A model generated the notes under the pieces. It was not told the DNA's origin. It did no database searches and worked only from the letters and a program-made list of their open reading frames with translations. 64,000 nucleotides of DNA from Paracoccus caeni (lineage in GTDB: Bacteria > Pseudomonadota > Alphaproteobacteria > Rhodobacterales > Rhodobacteraceae): assembly GCF_016629665.1 (NCBI RefSeq), contig NZ_JAEPRQ010000006.1, positions 62,001-126,000 on the forward strand. The letters are read 5' to 3'. This document shows, one piece after another, positions 50,867-62,348 of the stretch (its first letter is position 1; every line of letters begins with the position of its first letter). The translations under genes and the position numbers were made by a program.

Positions 50867-52185
50867 GCCGCGAAATCGTCTTTGGCGCGTTGCGTATAGG
50901 CGGGGTAGCGGTCTTTTCGGCCTTTGCGGCCGCTGCGGGCTTCGTCCAGCGGCGGGAAAAGCCCGAAATTCACGTTCATCGGCTGGAAGGTTTTCGCCTC
51001 GGCCCCGCCGGTGATGTGGTTGACCAGCGCGCCCATCGCCGTCGTATAGGCCGGGGGGGCAAGGTCATGGCCCTTGGCCGCTGCCGCTGCCATTCGCCCC
51101 GCCAGAAGACCCATGGCGGCGCTTTCGACATAGCCTTCGACGCCCGTGACCTGACCGGCGAAGCGCAGGTTCGGACGCAGGCGCATCCGCATCCGGTCGT
51201 CCAGCAGCGTCGGCGAATTCAGGAAGGAATTGCGGTGGATGCCGCCCAGACGCGCGAAGCTGGCATTCTCCAGCGCCGGGATCATGCGGAATACCTCGGT
51301 CTGGGCGCCGTATTTCATCTTGGTCTGGAAGCCGACGATATTATAAAGCGTTCCCAAGGCATTATCACGGCGAAGCTGGACGACCGCATAGGCCTTTTCG
51401 GTGGGATTATGGGAATTGGTCAGGCCCACCGGCTTCATCGGGCCGTGGCGCAACGTCTCGCGACCGCGTTCGGCCATCACCTCGATCGGCAGGCAGCCGT
51501 CGAAATAGCCCGCCGTTTCACCCTCGCGGAATTCGGTCTTGTCGGCGGCCAACAGCGCGTCGATGAAGGCCTCATATTGATCGCGGTTCATCGGGCAGTT
51601 GATATAGGCGCGCTGTTCGGCCTCGGTCTCGCCCTTGTCGTAGCGGCTTTGTTCCCAGGCGACCGACATGTCGATGGTTTCGGCATGAACGATGGGCGCG
51701 ATGGCGTCGAAGAAGGCCAAGGCCTCGGTTCCCGTCACCTTGCGGATCGCAGAAGCCAGCGCGTCAGAGGTCAGCGGCCCGGTCGCGACGATCCAGTTGC
51801 CGTCGGTCGGCAGATCGGTGATTTCGGCATCGCGGATCTCGATCAGCGGCTCGGCCCGCAGCGCCGCCGTGACCGCCTGCGAAAACGCCTCGCGGTCCAC
51901 GGCCAGCGCGCCGCCTGCGGGAAGGCGGTGCTTGTCGGCCATCGCCATGATCAGCCCGCCCGCCGCGCGCATTTCCCAATGCAACTGCCCGACCGCATTC
52001 ATCACATCGTCATCCGAGCGGAACGAGTTCGAACAGACCATTTCGGCGCAATCGCCGGTCTTGTGGGCGAAGGTTTCGACCTTGGGCCGCATTTCGTGAA
52101 GGATCACCGGAACGCCTGCGCGGGCGATCTGCCACGCGGCCTCGGAACCGGCCAGACCTGCGCCGATGATATTGACGGGCTGCAT
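50848..52185 (-). CDS. trmFO: Methylenetetrahydrofolate-tRNA-(uracil-5-)-methyltransferase TrmFO
   Basis: 445 residues, folate-dependent enzyme making m5U54 in tRNA. Seen: FAD motif [50 protein letters not shown] with a conserved cysteine, [12 protein letters not shown], and the C-terminal [12 protein letters not shown]. In Gram-positives TrmFO replaces the SAM-dependent TrmA; its presence is normal for alphaproteobacteria. Coupled with gluQ downstream. Confidence 0.96.
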   Translation of the reverse strand: MQPVNIIGAGLAGSEAAWQIARAGVPVILHEMRPKVETFAHKTGDCAEMVCSNSFRSDDDVMNAVGQLHWEMRAAGGLIMAMADKHRLPAGGALAVDREAFSQAVTAALRAEPLIEIRDAEITDLPTDGNWIVATGPLTSDALASAIRKVTGTEALAFFDAIAPIVHAETIDMSVAWEQSRYDKGETEAEQRAYINCPMNRDQYEAFIDALLAADKTEFREGETAGYFDGCLPIEVMAERGRETLRHGPMKPVGLTNSHNPTEKAYAVVQLRRDNALGTLYNIVGFQTKMKYGAQTEVFRMIPALENASFARLGGIHRNSFLNSPTLLDDRMRMRLRPNLRFAGQVTGVEGYVESAAMGLLAGRMAAAAAKGHDLAPPAYTTAMGALVNHITGGAEAKTFQPMNVNFGLFPPLDEARSGRKGRKDRYPAYTQRAKDDFAAWLATQ

Positions 52186-52284
52186 GAAACCTCCTCGGTG
52201 ATCAGCGGTCAGATAAGTCGGCGGACCGCAAAAGGAAAGGGCGGCGCCAGCGGCACCGCCCCGGATCGTGTCAGCGGATGAAGA

Positions 52285-52914
52285 TCACTCTTCGGTGGCT
52301 TCTGCCGCTTCTTCTTCGCTGTCGCCGTCATCGCTGGACCGCAGCGCCGAGGGGGCGGCGATGTTGGCGATGACGAAGTTGCGGTCGATGGTGGTTTTGC
52401 TGCCTTTGGGCAGGGTCACCTGATCGATATGGATCGAATCGCCGACTTCGTGGCCTTCCAGATCGACGGTGATGTGATCGGGGATGTCACCCGCGGTCAC
52501 GATCAGTTCGACCTCGGCACGAACGGTCACCAGCGTGCCGCCCTTTTTCAGGCCGGGGCACTTGTCCTGATTGATGAATTCAACCGGGATGAACAGGTTC
52601 ACCTTCGAGTTGCGACGCAGGCGCATGAAGTCGATATGGATCGGCAGATCCTTCACGACGTCTTTCTGAACGCCGCGGCAGATGACGCGAACGTCTTCCT
52701 GACCTTCGACCTTCAGGTTCCACAGCGTGGACATGAAGCGACCGGCGCGCAGCGTGGTCAGCAGTTTGTTGAAGTCAAACTGGATGGAGACCGGGTCTTT
52801 GTGGTCACCATAAACAATGCCGGGCACTTTGCCTTCGCGGCGAGCTTGGCGGGCGGCCCCCTTGCCTGTCCCCGCGCGTGCCTCGGCCACCAGATCTGGG
52901 ATCTCTTTGGCCAT
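52285..52914 (-). CDS. rplY: 50S ribosomal protein L25/general stress protein Ctc
   Basis: 209 residues: an N-terminal 5S rRNA-binding L25 domain (about 1-95, with [18 protein letters not shown]) and a C-terminal Ctc beta domain ([38 protein letters not shown]). The tail is acidic (a run of Asp and Glu). The longer TL5/Ctc form is usual in alphaproteobacteria. pth, often its neighbour, is not here. Confidence 0.95.
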   Translation of the reverse strand: MAKEIPDLVAEARAGTGKGAARQARREGKVPGIVYGDHKDPVSIQFDFNKLLTTLRAGRFMSTLWNLKVEGQEDVRVICRGVQKDVVKDLPIHIDFMRLRRNSKVNLFIPVEFINQDKCPGLKKGGTLVTVRAEVELIVTAGDIPDHITVDLEGHEVGDSIHIDQVTLPKGSKTTIDRNFVIANIAAPSALRSSDDGDSEEEAAEATEE

Positions 52915-53040
52915 GATATTATTCCTAATCGTTGGTTGGCGCCGCCATCCTCCAAGGGTGAGTAGCGGCAGAGCCGGGCCTATAGCCCAAGGCGGGCGAT
53001 TTGTGAAGGGCGAATATGGACAAGGCGCTGTGAAGCGCGG

Positions 53041-54207
53041 TCAGGCGCCATATTCGGTCAGGAAATCCTGTGGCACCAGCAGATTGTGGAGGCCGAGATT
53101 CTTCACATCCCGTTCGCCGCACAGCGCCATGCTGATGTCCAGTTCCTTGCGGATCACCTCAAGCGCGGCGGTGACGCCAGCCTCGCCCATCGCACCCAGA
53201 CCGTAGATATAGGCCCGCCCGATCCATGCCGCATGCGCCCCATAGGCCAGCGCCTTCAGCACGTCCTGACCGCTGCGGATACCGCTGTCCATGTGGACCT
53301 CGACCCGGTCGCCAACTGCCTCGACGATATGCGGCAGCATGCGGATCGAGGACAGCGCGCCATCAAGCTGCCGCCCGCCATGGTTCGACACGATGATCGC
53401 ATCGGCGCCGAAATTGGCGGCAATGCGGGCATCTTCGGGGTCAAGAATGCCCTTCAGGATCAGTTTGCCACCCCACATATCGCGGATGCGCGCGATCTTG
53501 TCCCAGTCCAGCCGCTCATCGAATTGCTGCGAGGTCCAGCTCATCAGCGAGGACGGATCGGCGACGCCCTTGGCGTGGCCGACGATATTGCCGAAGAACC
53601 GCCGCTTCGTCTGCAGCATACCCATACCCCACCGCCACCGCGTCGCCAGATCCAGCAGTGTCGGCAGGGTCAGTTTTGGCGGGGCGGAAAGACCGTTTTT
53701 CAGATCCTTGTGCCGCTGCCCAAGGATTTGCAGATCAAGGGTCAGCACCAGCGCGCTGCAATTTACGGCCTTCGCACGCTCGATGATCGCGGCCAGAAAG
53801 TCCTGATCCTTCATGACGTAAAGCTGGAACATGAAGGGTTTTGTCGTGTTCTCGGCCACATCCTCGATCGAGCAGATCGACATGGTGGAGAGGGTATAGG
53901 GAACGCCGAACTTCTCGGCCGCGCGGGCGGCGTGGATTTCGCCATCGGCATGCTGCATTCCGGTCAGCCCGACCGGGGCAAGCCCCACCGGCATACTGGC
54001 GGGCAGGCCCGCGATGGTCGTCGCGGTATTGCGGTTCGACATATCCACCGCAACCTTCTGGCGCAGCTTCAGACGGGCGAAATCGCTGCTGTTCTCGGCG
54101 AAGGTCTGGCCGGTATAGCTGCCCGATTCCGCGTAATCGTAGAACATTTTCGGCGTGCGGGCGCGGTAAAGCTGCTTCAGATCGTCGATGCAGGTAATGA
54201 CTGGCAT
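53041..54207 (-). CDS. lldD: FMN-dependent alpha-hydroxy acid (L-lactate) dehydrogenase
   Basis: 388 residues. Seen: MFYDYAESGSYTGQTFAEN, a GLAPVGLTGMQHADGEI block, STMSICSIEDVAENT, the lysine in LILKGILDPEDARIA, and the active-site histidine-arginine in IVSNHGGRQLDGALS, followed by VHMDSGIRSGQDVLKALAYG. LldD oxidises L-lactate to pyruvate at the membrane; other 2-hydroxy acids are possible. A perfect 7-bp inverted repeat lies 17 nt before its start. Confidence 0.88.
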   Translation of the reverse strand: MPVITCIDDLKQLYRARTPKMFYDYAESGSYTGQTFAENSSDFARLKLRQKVAVDMSNRNTATTIAGLPASMPVGLAPVGLTGMQHADGEIHAARAAEKFGVPYTLSTMSICSIEDVAENTTKPFMFQLYVMKDQDFLAAIIERAKAVNCSALVLTLDLQILGQRHKDLKNGLSAPPKLTLPTLLDLATRWRWGMGMLQTKRRFFGNIVGHAKGVADPSSLMSWTSQQFDERLDWDKIARIRDMWGGKLILKGILDPEDARIAANFGADAIIVSNHGGRQLDGALSSIRMLPHIVEAVGDRVEVHMDSGIRSGQDVLKALAYGAHAAWIGRAYIYGLGAMGEAGVTAALEVIRKELDISMALCGERDVKNLGLHNLLVPQDFLTEYGA

Positions 54208-54223
54208 GGTCCCCTCGTCCAGC

Positions 54224-54244
54224 TTGGTAAAAATTACTTACCAA
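54224..54244. promoter_or_regulatory. Inverted repeat before lldD, possible operator
   Basis: TTGGTAA (54224-54230) and TTACCAA (54238-54244), 7 nt apart, a perfect palindrome. It has the TGGT/ACCA arms common in GntR/FadR-type operators such as those of LldR. It lies in the 56-nt gap between two minus-strand genes, directly upstream of lldD. Confidence 0.5.
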
Positions 54245-54263
54245 ATCTCGCGGGGCAGCACAA

Positions 54264-54530
54264 TCACTGCGTCGGCTGCATCCTGCTGCGCGTGTCGGGT
54301 TCGATCACCGGGGCTTGCAGCGCGGCGGCACGGCGGCGCAGGGCTTCGGCGCGGGCGGTGGTTTCGGCATCGACGGCGGCGGGGGAGTTTGCGGCGGTCG
54401 TGGCGTGATCCGGCAATTGCGGATCGGCCAGAATTTCGTTTGTCGGCAATAGCTTGGGATATGACGCCTGATCGCGGTCGCAGGCGCTAAGCGGGATCAG
54501 GGCAAGGGCGAGCAGCGGAAGATGTTTCAT
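54264..54530 (-). CDS. Small lipoprotein, function unknown
   Basis: 88 residues. Lipobox MKHLPLLALALIPLSAC, then a mature part rich in alanine with a helical segment (DAETTARAEALRRRAAALQA). No family recognised. It is divergent from the TetR gene and may share a transcript with lldD downstream. Confidence 0.72.
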   Translation of the reverse strand: MKHLPLLALALIPLSACDRDQASYPKLLPTNEILADPQLPDHATTAANSPAAVDAETTARAEALRRRAAALQAPVIEPDTRSRMQPTQ

Positions 54531-54604
54531 GTCGCAAAGTTACGGCCTGTCCCGATCCTGGGCAACGGGCTTTTCGCCGGGCGCTTTGGCCGGTATCAAG
54601 CGGC

Positions 54605-55189
54605 ATGGCGCGCACGCAGGGATCACGATCAGACGTTACCGGCCCGCTGCTGCGGCAGAAGGCGCTGAAGCTGTTTGCGCGGCAGGGATATGCGGCGGTC
54701 TCGATGCGGCAGATCGCGGCGGCGGTGGGCGTGCAGGTGGGCGCGCTTTACGCCTATACGCCCGACAAACAGGCGCTTCTGTTCGATCTGCTTTGCGATC
54801 ACATGCAGCAACTTCTGGATGCGTGGCAAGATGAGCCTGCTGCCGATGCTTTGAAAAGGCTGGAAAATTTCGTCCGGTTTCATATCGGCTTCAGTCTGGA
54901 CCACTCGGATCAGGTCTTCCTGTCCTATATGGAACTGCGCAATCTGACGCCCGAGAACTTTACCACCATCGCCGGGATGCGCGGGCAATATGAGTCCTCG
55001 CTAGAGACGATCTTGCGCGACGGTATGGCCGGCGGAACGATGCATATCGACGATCCGAAGCTGGCGACGCTGGCGCTGATCGCGATGCTGACCGGCGTTA
55101 CGAACTGGTATCGCGAGGGTGGTCGGCTGGATCGGCAGCGGATCGGGGATGTTTATTGGGAACTGGCCCGCGGCGCCGTCGGGGCGTGA
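54605..55189 (+). CDS. TetR/AcrR family transcriptional regulator
   Basis: 194 residues. Helix-turn-helix at about 15-60: ALKLFARQGYAAVSMRQIAA followed by VGVQVGALYAYTPDKQALL, the TetR signature. The ligand-binding half is helical, with a FVRFHIGFSLDHSDQVFLSY segment and no ligand motif recognised. It could control the divergent lipoprotein/lldD unit or itself; similar regulators control fatty-acid or acyl-CoA genes, but nothing here settles that. Confidence 0.88.
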   Translation: MARTQGSRSDVTGPLLRQKALKLFARQGYAAVSMRQIAAAVGVQVGALYAYTPDKQALLFDLLCDHMQQLLDAWQDEPAADALKRLENFVRFHIGFSLDHSDQVFLSYMELRNLTPENFTTIAGMRGQYESSLETILRDGMAGGTMHIDDPKLATLALIAMLTGVTNWYREGGRLDRQRIGDVYWELARGAVGA

Positions 55190-55204
55190 AGCAACACCTG
55201 CGGG

Positions 55205-55229
55205 CGTTGCAATGGGCGTTTGTGCAACG
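55205..55229. repeat. 7-bp inverted repeat in the dnaG leader
   Basis: CGTTGCA (55205-55211) and TGCAACG (55223-55229), 11 nt apart, 16 nt after the TetR-gene stop. There is no T run, so it is not a clear terminator. The rest of the 256-nt gap before dnaG holds several TGCAC motifs (55266-55320) but no gene. Confidence 0.35.
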
Positions 55230-55445
55230 GAAAAGCCGGATGGGCCGGAAAGCCAGCGATTGCTGGGGTTCCGGGGGCACAGGGCGTGCACCGGGCATGC
55301 ACTGGATGTGCACCGCCTGTACACAGCTTGCGAACGGTGGGTGTTGCGTGGACGGGAATGCGGCTGATCGGGCAATGGCTGGCCGGGGCGTGAGGCCCTG
55401 TTTCCCGCGCTTGCCCCGGCGCGGTTGCTGGCCGATAATCGCGCC

Positions 55446-57362
55446 ATGAGTCTGCCCCCCGGTTTCCTTGACGAGCTTCGCAATCGTGTCCCGATCTCTC
55501 GTGTGATCGGAAGGAAGGTGGTTTGGGATCAGCGCAAGTCCAATCAGGCGCGGGGCGATTGGTGGGCGCCGTGCCCTTTCCATCAGGAAAAATCCGCCAG
55601 CTTCCATTGCGACGATCAGAAGGGCTTCTATTACTGCTTCGGCTGCCATGCCAAAGGCGATGCGCTGACCTTTCTGCGCGAGGCTGACGGGCTGGAATTC
55701 ATGGAAGCGGTGAAGGTTTTGGCGGCCGAGGCCGGGTTGGCGATGCCCGAGCCTGATCCCCGTCAGCGAGAGCGGACCGACCGGCGCACCAAGCTGCTGG
55801 AAGTGACCGAGGCCGCCTGCCGCTGGTTCCGGCTGCAACTTCAAACCGGCGCTGCGGCAGAGGCGCGGGATTATCTGGCCCGACGCGGCCTTGATCGTGC
55901 CGCCGAGGATCGGTTCGAGATCGGCTTTGCACCAGATAACCGCACCGCTTTGACGCAGGCCCTGAAGGAAAAGGGCTTTGACGAGGCGATGATAGTCGAA
56001 GCCGGGATGTCGGCCAAGCCTGATGGCGGCGGCGCAGCCTATGACCGTTTCCGCGGTCGGATCATTTTCCCGATCCGGGACGGGCAGGGGCGGTGTATCG
56101 GCTTTGGCGGGCGCTCGATGGACCCGAATGCGCGGGCGAAATATCTCAACAGTCCGGAGACGCCCTTGTTCGACAAGGGGCGCAATCTTTACCACGTCGC
56201 GCCGGCGCGGGCGGCGGTGGCGAAGGGTCAGCCGCTGATCGTGGCCGAGGGCTATATGGACGTGATCGCGCTGGCCCGCGCCGGGTTCGAGGGCGCGGTC
56301 GCGCCGCTTGGCACCGCCATTACCGAGGATCAGTTGCGGCTGATGTGGCGGATCAACCCCGAGCCGGTGATCGCGCTGGACGGCGATGCGGCGGGGCAGC
56401 GGGCGGCACAGCGGCTGATCGATCTGGCGCTGCCGATGACCGGGCCGGGGCAGGCGCTGCGCTTTGTCATCCTGCCTGCCGGGCAAGACCCGGACGATCT
56501 GATCAAGGCGGCGGGGCGGGGCGCGATGCAGGCGCTGCTGGATCAGGCGCGGCCCTTGGTCGATCTGCTCTGGGCGCGCGAGATCGAGGGGCAGGTTTTC
56601 GACAGCCCCGAACGCAAGGCGGCGCTGGACAAGCGGCTGCTGGACGCGATCGGGCGCATTCCCGATGAACTGACCCGCCGCCACTATGCCGATGAGATCA
56701 AGCGCAAGACCTGGGAACTTCTGAACCGCTCGGGCCGCAATCAGTCTGCCCGCCCGAAACAGGGTGGGTCGGGGCGCAGCACCGACCGGCGCGGCGGCCC
56801 CTCGACGGGGTCGCGCGCGCCGCGCCCGGCCATCCATGTCGATACGACGCTGGCCGGGGAAACGCTTCTGGAAGGCGCAAGTCTGCTGATCTGCGCGCTG
56901 CGCCCGGAACTGGTCGCGGCGGTCGAGACGCGGCTGGAACGGCTGATCCCCCGCGATGCCGACCGCGCCGCGCTGTTGCATGATCTTCTGTCGCATGATG
57001 ACAGCCCCGCTGGTCGCGAGGGCCTTGAAAGGCTGCGGAAGGACGCCCATCTGGGCCTGACCCCAAGCGTCATCTGTTCGCAAGAAGCCGACTCCGTCGC
57101 CGCGATCCTCAGCAATCTTCTGGATCGGCTGGAAGCGCAGCGGGCGGCAGGCGCGGAACTGGCCCGCGCCGAGGCCGAAATTCAGGGTGAGGCCGATGAG
57201 GGTCTGACCTGGCGGATGCAGCAAATTGCCCGCGCCCGGCACCGGGCCGAGCGTCCCGAACTGGAAACCACCGGCGATCTGAACGAGGATCGCGATGCCC
57301 TTTCGGCACAGCTTCAGGACTGGCTTAGCGGCGAAATCTGGCGCAAGCCGCCGCGACGGTGA
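55446..57362 (+). CDS. dnaG: DNA primase DnaG
   Basis: 638 residues. N-terminal CHC2 zinc finger: CPFHQEKSASF and YYCFGCHAKGDAL. RNA polymerase domain with the conserved FRGRIIFPIRDGQGRCIGFG and ETPLFDKGRNLY. Toprim acidic residues in VAEGYMDVIALARAGF and IALDGDAAGQRAA. A helical C-terminal DnaB-interacting region follows. The ATG at 55446 fits the family start. rpoD follows 155 nt downstream, the macromolecular synthesis arrangement without rpsU. Confidence 0.96.
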   Translation: MSLPPGFLDELRNRVPISRVIGRKVVWDQRKSNQARGDWWAPCPFHQEKSASFHCDDQKGFYYCFGCHAKGDALTFLREADGLEFMEAVKVLAAEAGLAMPEPDPRQRERTDRRTKLLEVTEAACRWFRLQLQTGAAAEARDYLARRGLDRAAEDRFEIGFAPDNRTALTQALKEKGFDEAMIVEAGMSAKPDGGGAAYDRFRGRIIFPIRDGQGRCIGFGGRSMDPNARAKYLNSPETPLFDKGRNLYHVAPARAAVAKGQPLIVAEGYMDVIALARAGFEGAVAPLGTAITEDQLRLMWRINPEPVIALDGDAAGQRAAQRLIDLALPMTGPGQALRFVILPAGQDPDDLIKAAGRGAMQALLDQARPLVDLLWAREIEGQVFDSPERKAALDKRLLDAIGRIPDELTRRHYADEIKRKTWELLNRSGRNQSARPKQGGSGRSTDRRGGPSTGSRAPRPAIHVDTTLAGETLLEGASLLICALRPELVAAVETRLERLIPRDADRAALLHDLLSHDDSPAGREGLERLRKDAHLGLTPSVICSQEADSVAAILSNLLDRLEAQRAAGAELARAEAEIQGEADEGLTWRMQQIARARHRAERPELETTGDLNEDRDALSAQLQDWLSGEIWRKPPRR

Positions 57363-57385
57363 CGCGCAAAGGGGCAGGACATGGC

Positions 57386-57494
57386 GAATCACCCTATGGG
57401 TGGTCGCGAATCATCAGCTTTACCTGCCGTTTGACGCCACGGCTGGGAAGGTTACAAACAGGAAGATTTGCGGCGATTCGCTGATTCGCGAATC
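57386..57494. promoter_or_regulatory. Cluster of five GANTC sites before rpoD
   Basis: GAATC at 57386, 57408 and 57490 and GATTC at 57475 and 57483 fall in the 155-nt dnaG-rpoD gap. The last three are packed into 20 nt and include ATTCGCGAAT. GANTC is the CcrM methylation site of alphaproteobacteria. At this composition fewer than one would be expected by chance. Confidence 0.55.
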
Positions 57495-57517
57495 ACCGAC
57501 CCGAGAAGGAGCCCTGG

Positions 57518-59480
<1,963 letters not shown>

Positions 59481-59491
<11 letters not shown>

Positions 59492-59903
59492 TCTTGATTT
59501 CGACGGCCTGGCCTTTCTGGTCTATCGCAGCTCGGCCGTCGATCGCCTGACCGAAACCGATCTGGACGACATCCTGCATGCCGCCCGCGACCGGAATCAG
59601 GCCTTGTCTGTGACTGGCTGCCTGCATTTTGAAGATGGTCTTTTCTTTCAATGGATTGAAGGACCGGCGCAGGCAGTTGGTGAGGTCTTTCAACTGATCG
59701 ATGATGATCCGCGTCACAGCGATCTGACCGTTCTGGGGCAGGGGCCGCTGGACGCGCGGCGCTTTCAGAACTGGCGGATGCGTTATTCCGACCGTGAACA
59801 CGGTTCGCTGATGGACTGGTTCGCCAATAGCGAGGTGGCAACGGTCGATCGCAAGGATTACGCGGGCGGCGTCGTCGCCTTCCTGACCGCAATCGCCGTC
59901 TGA
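59481..59903 (+). CDS. BLUF domain blue-light sensor protein
   Basis: 140 residues, essentially one BLUF domain that binds FAD and responds to blue light. Seen: the conserved tyrosine in [14 protein letters not shown], the glutamine/asparagine region in [15 protein letters not shown], and the flavin-facing glutamine in [14 protein letters not shown]. Single-domain BLUF proteins signal through partner proteins. The likely start is a TTG that overlaps the rpoD stop by 11 nt, since the only nearby ATG is out of frame. A short 40-residue tail follows the domain. Partner unknown. Confidence 0.85.
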
Positions 59904-60020
59904 CGTCGTTCTTATTTTAGCGATTTTCCGGGCCCGGACCGCAGGAAATGGCGGCATCCGGGCTTGCATTTATAGCACAAAAAGTGAACACTTGGACCTG
60001 CGACCGGGATCGGAGACTTT

Positions 60021-61472
60021 ATGCCGCAACAACTTGCCGAATGGCTTGGCGATGTGCAGAGCCTCAGGTTCCTGCTGATCTTCGCAGCGGCTGTGTCGCT
60101 GCTGCTGCTCTTTCTGTTTATCGGCCAAAGACGGGCGTGGCGTGACGCCGATGCGACCGTGGCTGCTGCGATGGCGCGCGAACATCAGCTTCTGGCCGAT
60201 GCCCGCGCGCTGGAACTGCGCGCCGGTCAGCAAGAGGTCAGGTTGGACGGGCAGGGCGCAAGGCTGGCCGAACTGGCCGAGGAACGCGACGGTCTGACCG
60301 ACGCTTTGCATCAATCGCGCCAAAGCCTGTCGCAGATGCAGACCGAACTGGCCCAGTCGCGGCTGCGTGCCGAAAAGGACGCCGAAGCGGCGGCGAAGGA
60401 AATAGCCACCTTGCGAGAACTGCGTGAGGAAATGACCGGCCAATTCAAGCTATTGGCGTCCGAGATCTTGCGCGTGCAGCAGGGCGACATGCAAAAGGCG
60501 CAGGGCGAGCAGTTGACGGCTTTGCTGAACCCGTTTCGCGATCAGGTTCATCGTTTTCAGACCGAATTGCAGGCCCGCAACAAGGTTCTGGACGAAGAAG
60601 GTGCGCGGCTGCGCGAGCATATCCAATATCTGCATCAACGCTCGGAGGATATTTCGCGCGAGGCGGTGAACCTGACGCGGGCGCTGAAAGGCGAAAAACA
60701 GCGGCAAGGTGCATGGGGCGAAATGGTGCTGGAACGGCTGCTGGAGGAATCCGGGCTGAACGCCGGCACCCATTACGACATGCAGCACAGTTGGACCGAT
60801 GAGGACGGCAAGCGCTGGCGGCCTGACGTAGTGGTCAAGATGCCGCGCGGCAAGGTCATGGTGATCGACAGCAAGGTCTCGCTGAACGATTACGAAGCGG
60901 CGGTGAATGCCGATGACCCGGTCGAGGCGCAGGCGGCCCTGCGGCGGCATGTGGCGGCGATCCGCGCGCATGTCTCGACGCTGGCCGAAAAGGGCTATCA
61001 CAGAATGGACGACGCCTCGGTCGATTACGTCCTGATGTTCATCCCGATCGAAGGCGCATTTTCCGAGGCGTTGCGCGCCGATCCCGGTCTTGCCAGTTTC
61101 GCGATGGAAGCGCGGGTCGGCCTGACCACGCCGACGACGCTGATGCTGACATTGCGGACGGTCGATCACATCTGGGCCGTTGAGCGCCGCGAAAGCAACG
61201 CCGCCGACATCGCCAAACGCGCCGGGCAGCTTTACGACAAAGTTGCGGGTTTCGTCGACTCGATGGACGCAGTGGGCCGCGCGCTGGATCAGGCCAGTCG
61301 GGCCCATGGACAGGCGGTTGATCGTCTCAGCCGCGGATCGGGCAATGTCATCCGGCAGGTCGAAATTCTGCGGGAACTTGGCGCCCGGAACCAGAAGCGC
61401 ATCGCGATGGAGCATGATGGCGGCGACGTGCCGACGCTGGAGGCGCCGGACAGTTCAGAGGCCGCCGAATGA
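60021..61472 (+). CDS. rmuC: DNA recombination protein RmuC
   Basis: 483 residues. One N-terminal span (RFLLIFAAAVSLLLLFLFIG), a long coiled coil (about 55-200) and a nuclease-like core with KGEKQRQGAWGEMVLERLLE, RPDVVVKMPRGKVMVIDSKV and VDYVLMFIPIEGAF. RmuC limits inversions at short inverted repeats; its mechanism is poorly known. The stop overlaps yjbQ by 4 nt. Confidence 0.94.
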   Translation: MPQQLAEWLGDVQSLRFLLIFAAAVSLLLLFLFIGQRRAWRDADATVAAAMAREHQLLADARALELRAGQQEVRLDGQGARLAELAEERDGLTDALHQSRQSLSQMQTELAQSRLRAEKDAEAAAKEIATLRELREEMTGQFKLLASEILRVQQGDMQKAQGEQLTALLNPFRDQVHRFQTELQARNKVLDEEGARLREHIQYLHQRSEDISREAVNLTRALKGEKQRQGAWGEMVLERLLEESGLNAGTHYDMQHSWTDEDGKRWRPDVVVKMPRGKVMVIDSKVSLNDYEAAVNADDPVEAQAALRRHVAAIRAHVSTLAEKGYHRMDDASVDYVLMFIPIEGAFSEALRADPGLASFAMEARVGLTTPTTLMLTLRTVDHIWAVERRESNAADIAKRAGQLYDKVAGFVDSMDAVGRALDQASRAHGQAVDRLSRGSGNVIRQVEILRELGARNQKRIAMEHDGGDVPTLEAPDSSEAAE

Positions 61473-61897
61473 TCAATACCTTCACCATTCGGACCGAAGG
61501 CCCTGCCTGCCACGACTTTACCCACGATGTTGCTGGATGGCTGGAAGGGATCGGCGCAGAGGACGGGTTGCTGACGCTGATGGTGCGCCACACCTCCTGT
61601 TCGCTACTGATACAGGAAAATGCCGACCCCGATGTGCAGGTTGATCTGCTGAACTGGCTGAACCGGATCGCTCCGCGCTCTGATCATCCGTCGATGGGCT
61701 GGATCACGCATCGCTACGAAGGCCCGGATGATATGCCCGCGCACCTGAAGGCTGCGGTATTGCCAGTAAGCCTGCAAATCCCGGTTCAGCGCGGACGGAT
61801 GATGCTGGGGCGATGGCAGGGGATTTATCTGGTCGAACATCGCGACAGGCCGCATGATCGCGAGGTCGCTGGGCTATTTCAGCACACTGCATTGTAG
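61469..61897 (+). CDS. yjbQ: YjbQ (UPF0047) family protein
   Basis: 142 residues. Seen: DGLLTLMVRHTSCSLLIQENADP, DHPSMGWITHRYEGPDDMPAH, and the ending with GRWQGIYLVEHRDRPHDREV. YjbQ proteins have weak thiamine phosphate synthase activity; the physiological role is unclear. Coupled by ATGA to rmuC. Confidence 0.93.
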   Translation: MINTFTIRTEGPACHDFTHDVAGWLEGIGAEDGLLTLMVRHTSCSLLIQENADPDVQVDLLNWLNRIAPRSDHPSMGWITHRYEGPDDMPAHLKAAVLPVSLQIPVQRGRMMLGRWQGIYLVEHRDRPHDREVAGLFQHTAL

Positions 61898-61947
61898 TTA
61901 AAGGGGAATGCTGCGCGGCGGGCAGGGCCCGGCAGCGCAGCATCAGG

Positions 61948-62151
61948 TCAATCGTCAAGCACGAATGTGACCATCATATTGACACGATAGCCGGTGATCT
62001 TACCTTCGTCGCATTCGACGATCTGTTCCTTGATCCACGCGCCTTTAACGTGGCGCAGCGTCTCATTAGCGCGTTGCAGGCCATTCACCACGGCGTCTTC
62101 AAAACCCTTCTGGGACGTGGCGGAAATCTCGGTCACGCGGGCAATGCTCAT
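61948..62151 (-). CDS. Dodecin family flavin-binding protein
   Basis: 67 residues. Seen: IARVTEISATSQKGFEDAV, then GLQRANETLRHVKGAWIKEQ, and the tail YRVNMMVTFVLDD, all in dodecin order. Dodecins form hollow dodecamers that store riboflavin, FMN or CoA. The ATG at 62151 has AGGAAAGG just upstream; an ATG 12 nt before it is less likely because it contains that ribosome site. ribD (riboflavin synthesis) lies close by. Confidence 0.92.
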   Translation of the reverse strand: MSIARVTEISATSQKGFEDAVVNGLQRANETLRHVKGAWIKEQIVECDEGKITGYRVNMMVTFVLDD

Positions 62152-62274
62152 CCTTTCCTCCATCGGTTTATGAACAGATGGCCAACGCCCCGCGCCTGTT
62201 TCAGTTCATTCCGTCTGGCCAAGCGGCGAAAGCGGCATTCGCGCCACATTTTAGCCCTATCACATCTTGTAGCC

Positions 62275-62283
62275 TGTGGATAA
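62275..62283 (-). promoter_or_regulatory. Perfect DnaA box before nrdR
   Basis: TGTGGATAA, complement of the strict DnaA box TTATCCACA, 66 nt before the nrdR start. A single box; no second one is seen nearby. Confidence 0.45.
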
Positions 62284-62348
62284 CACTACCCAAACTGTGC
62301 CGCGCTACCTATAGTGGCTGTGAGTTTGGGGATCAGAGGGACAAGTGA

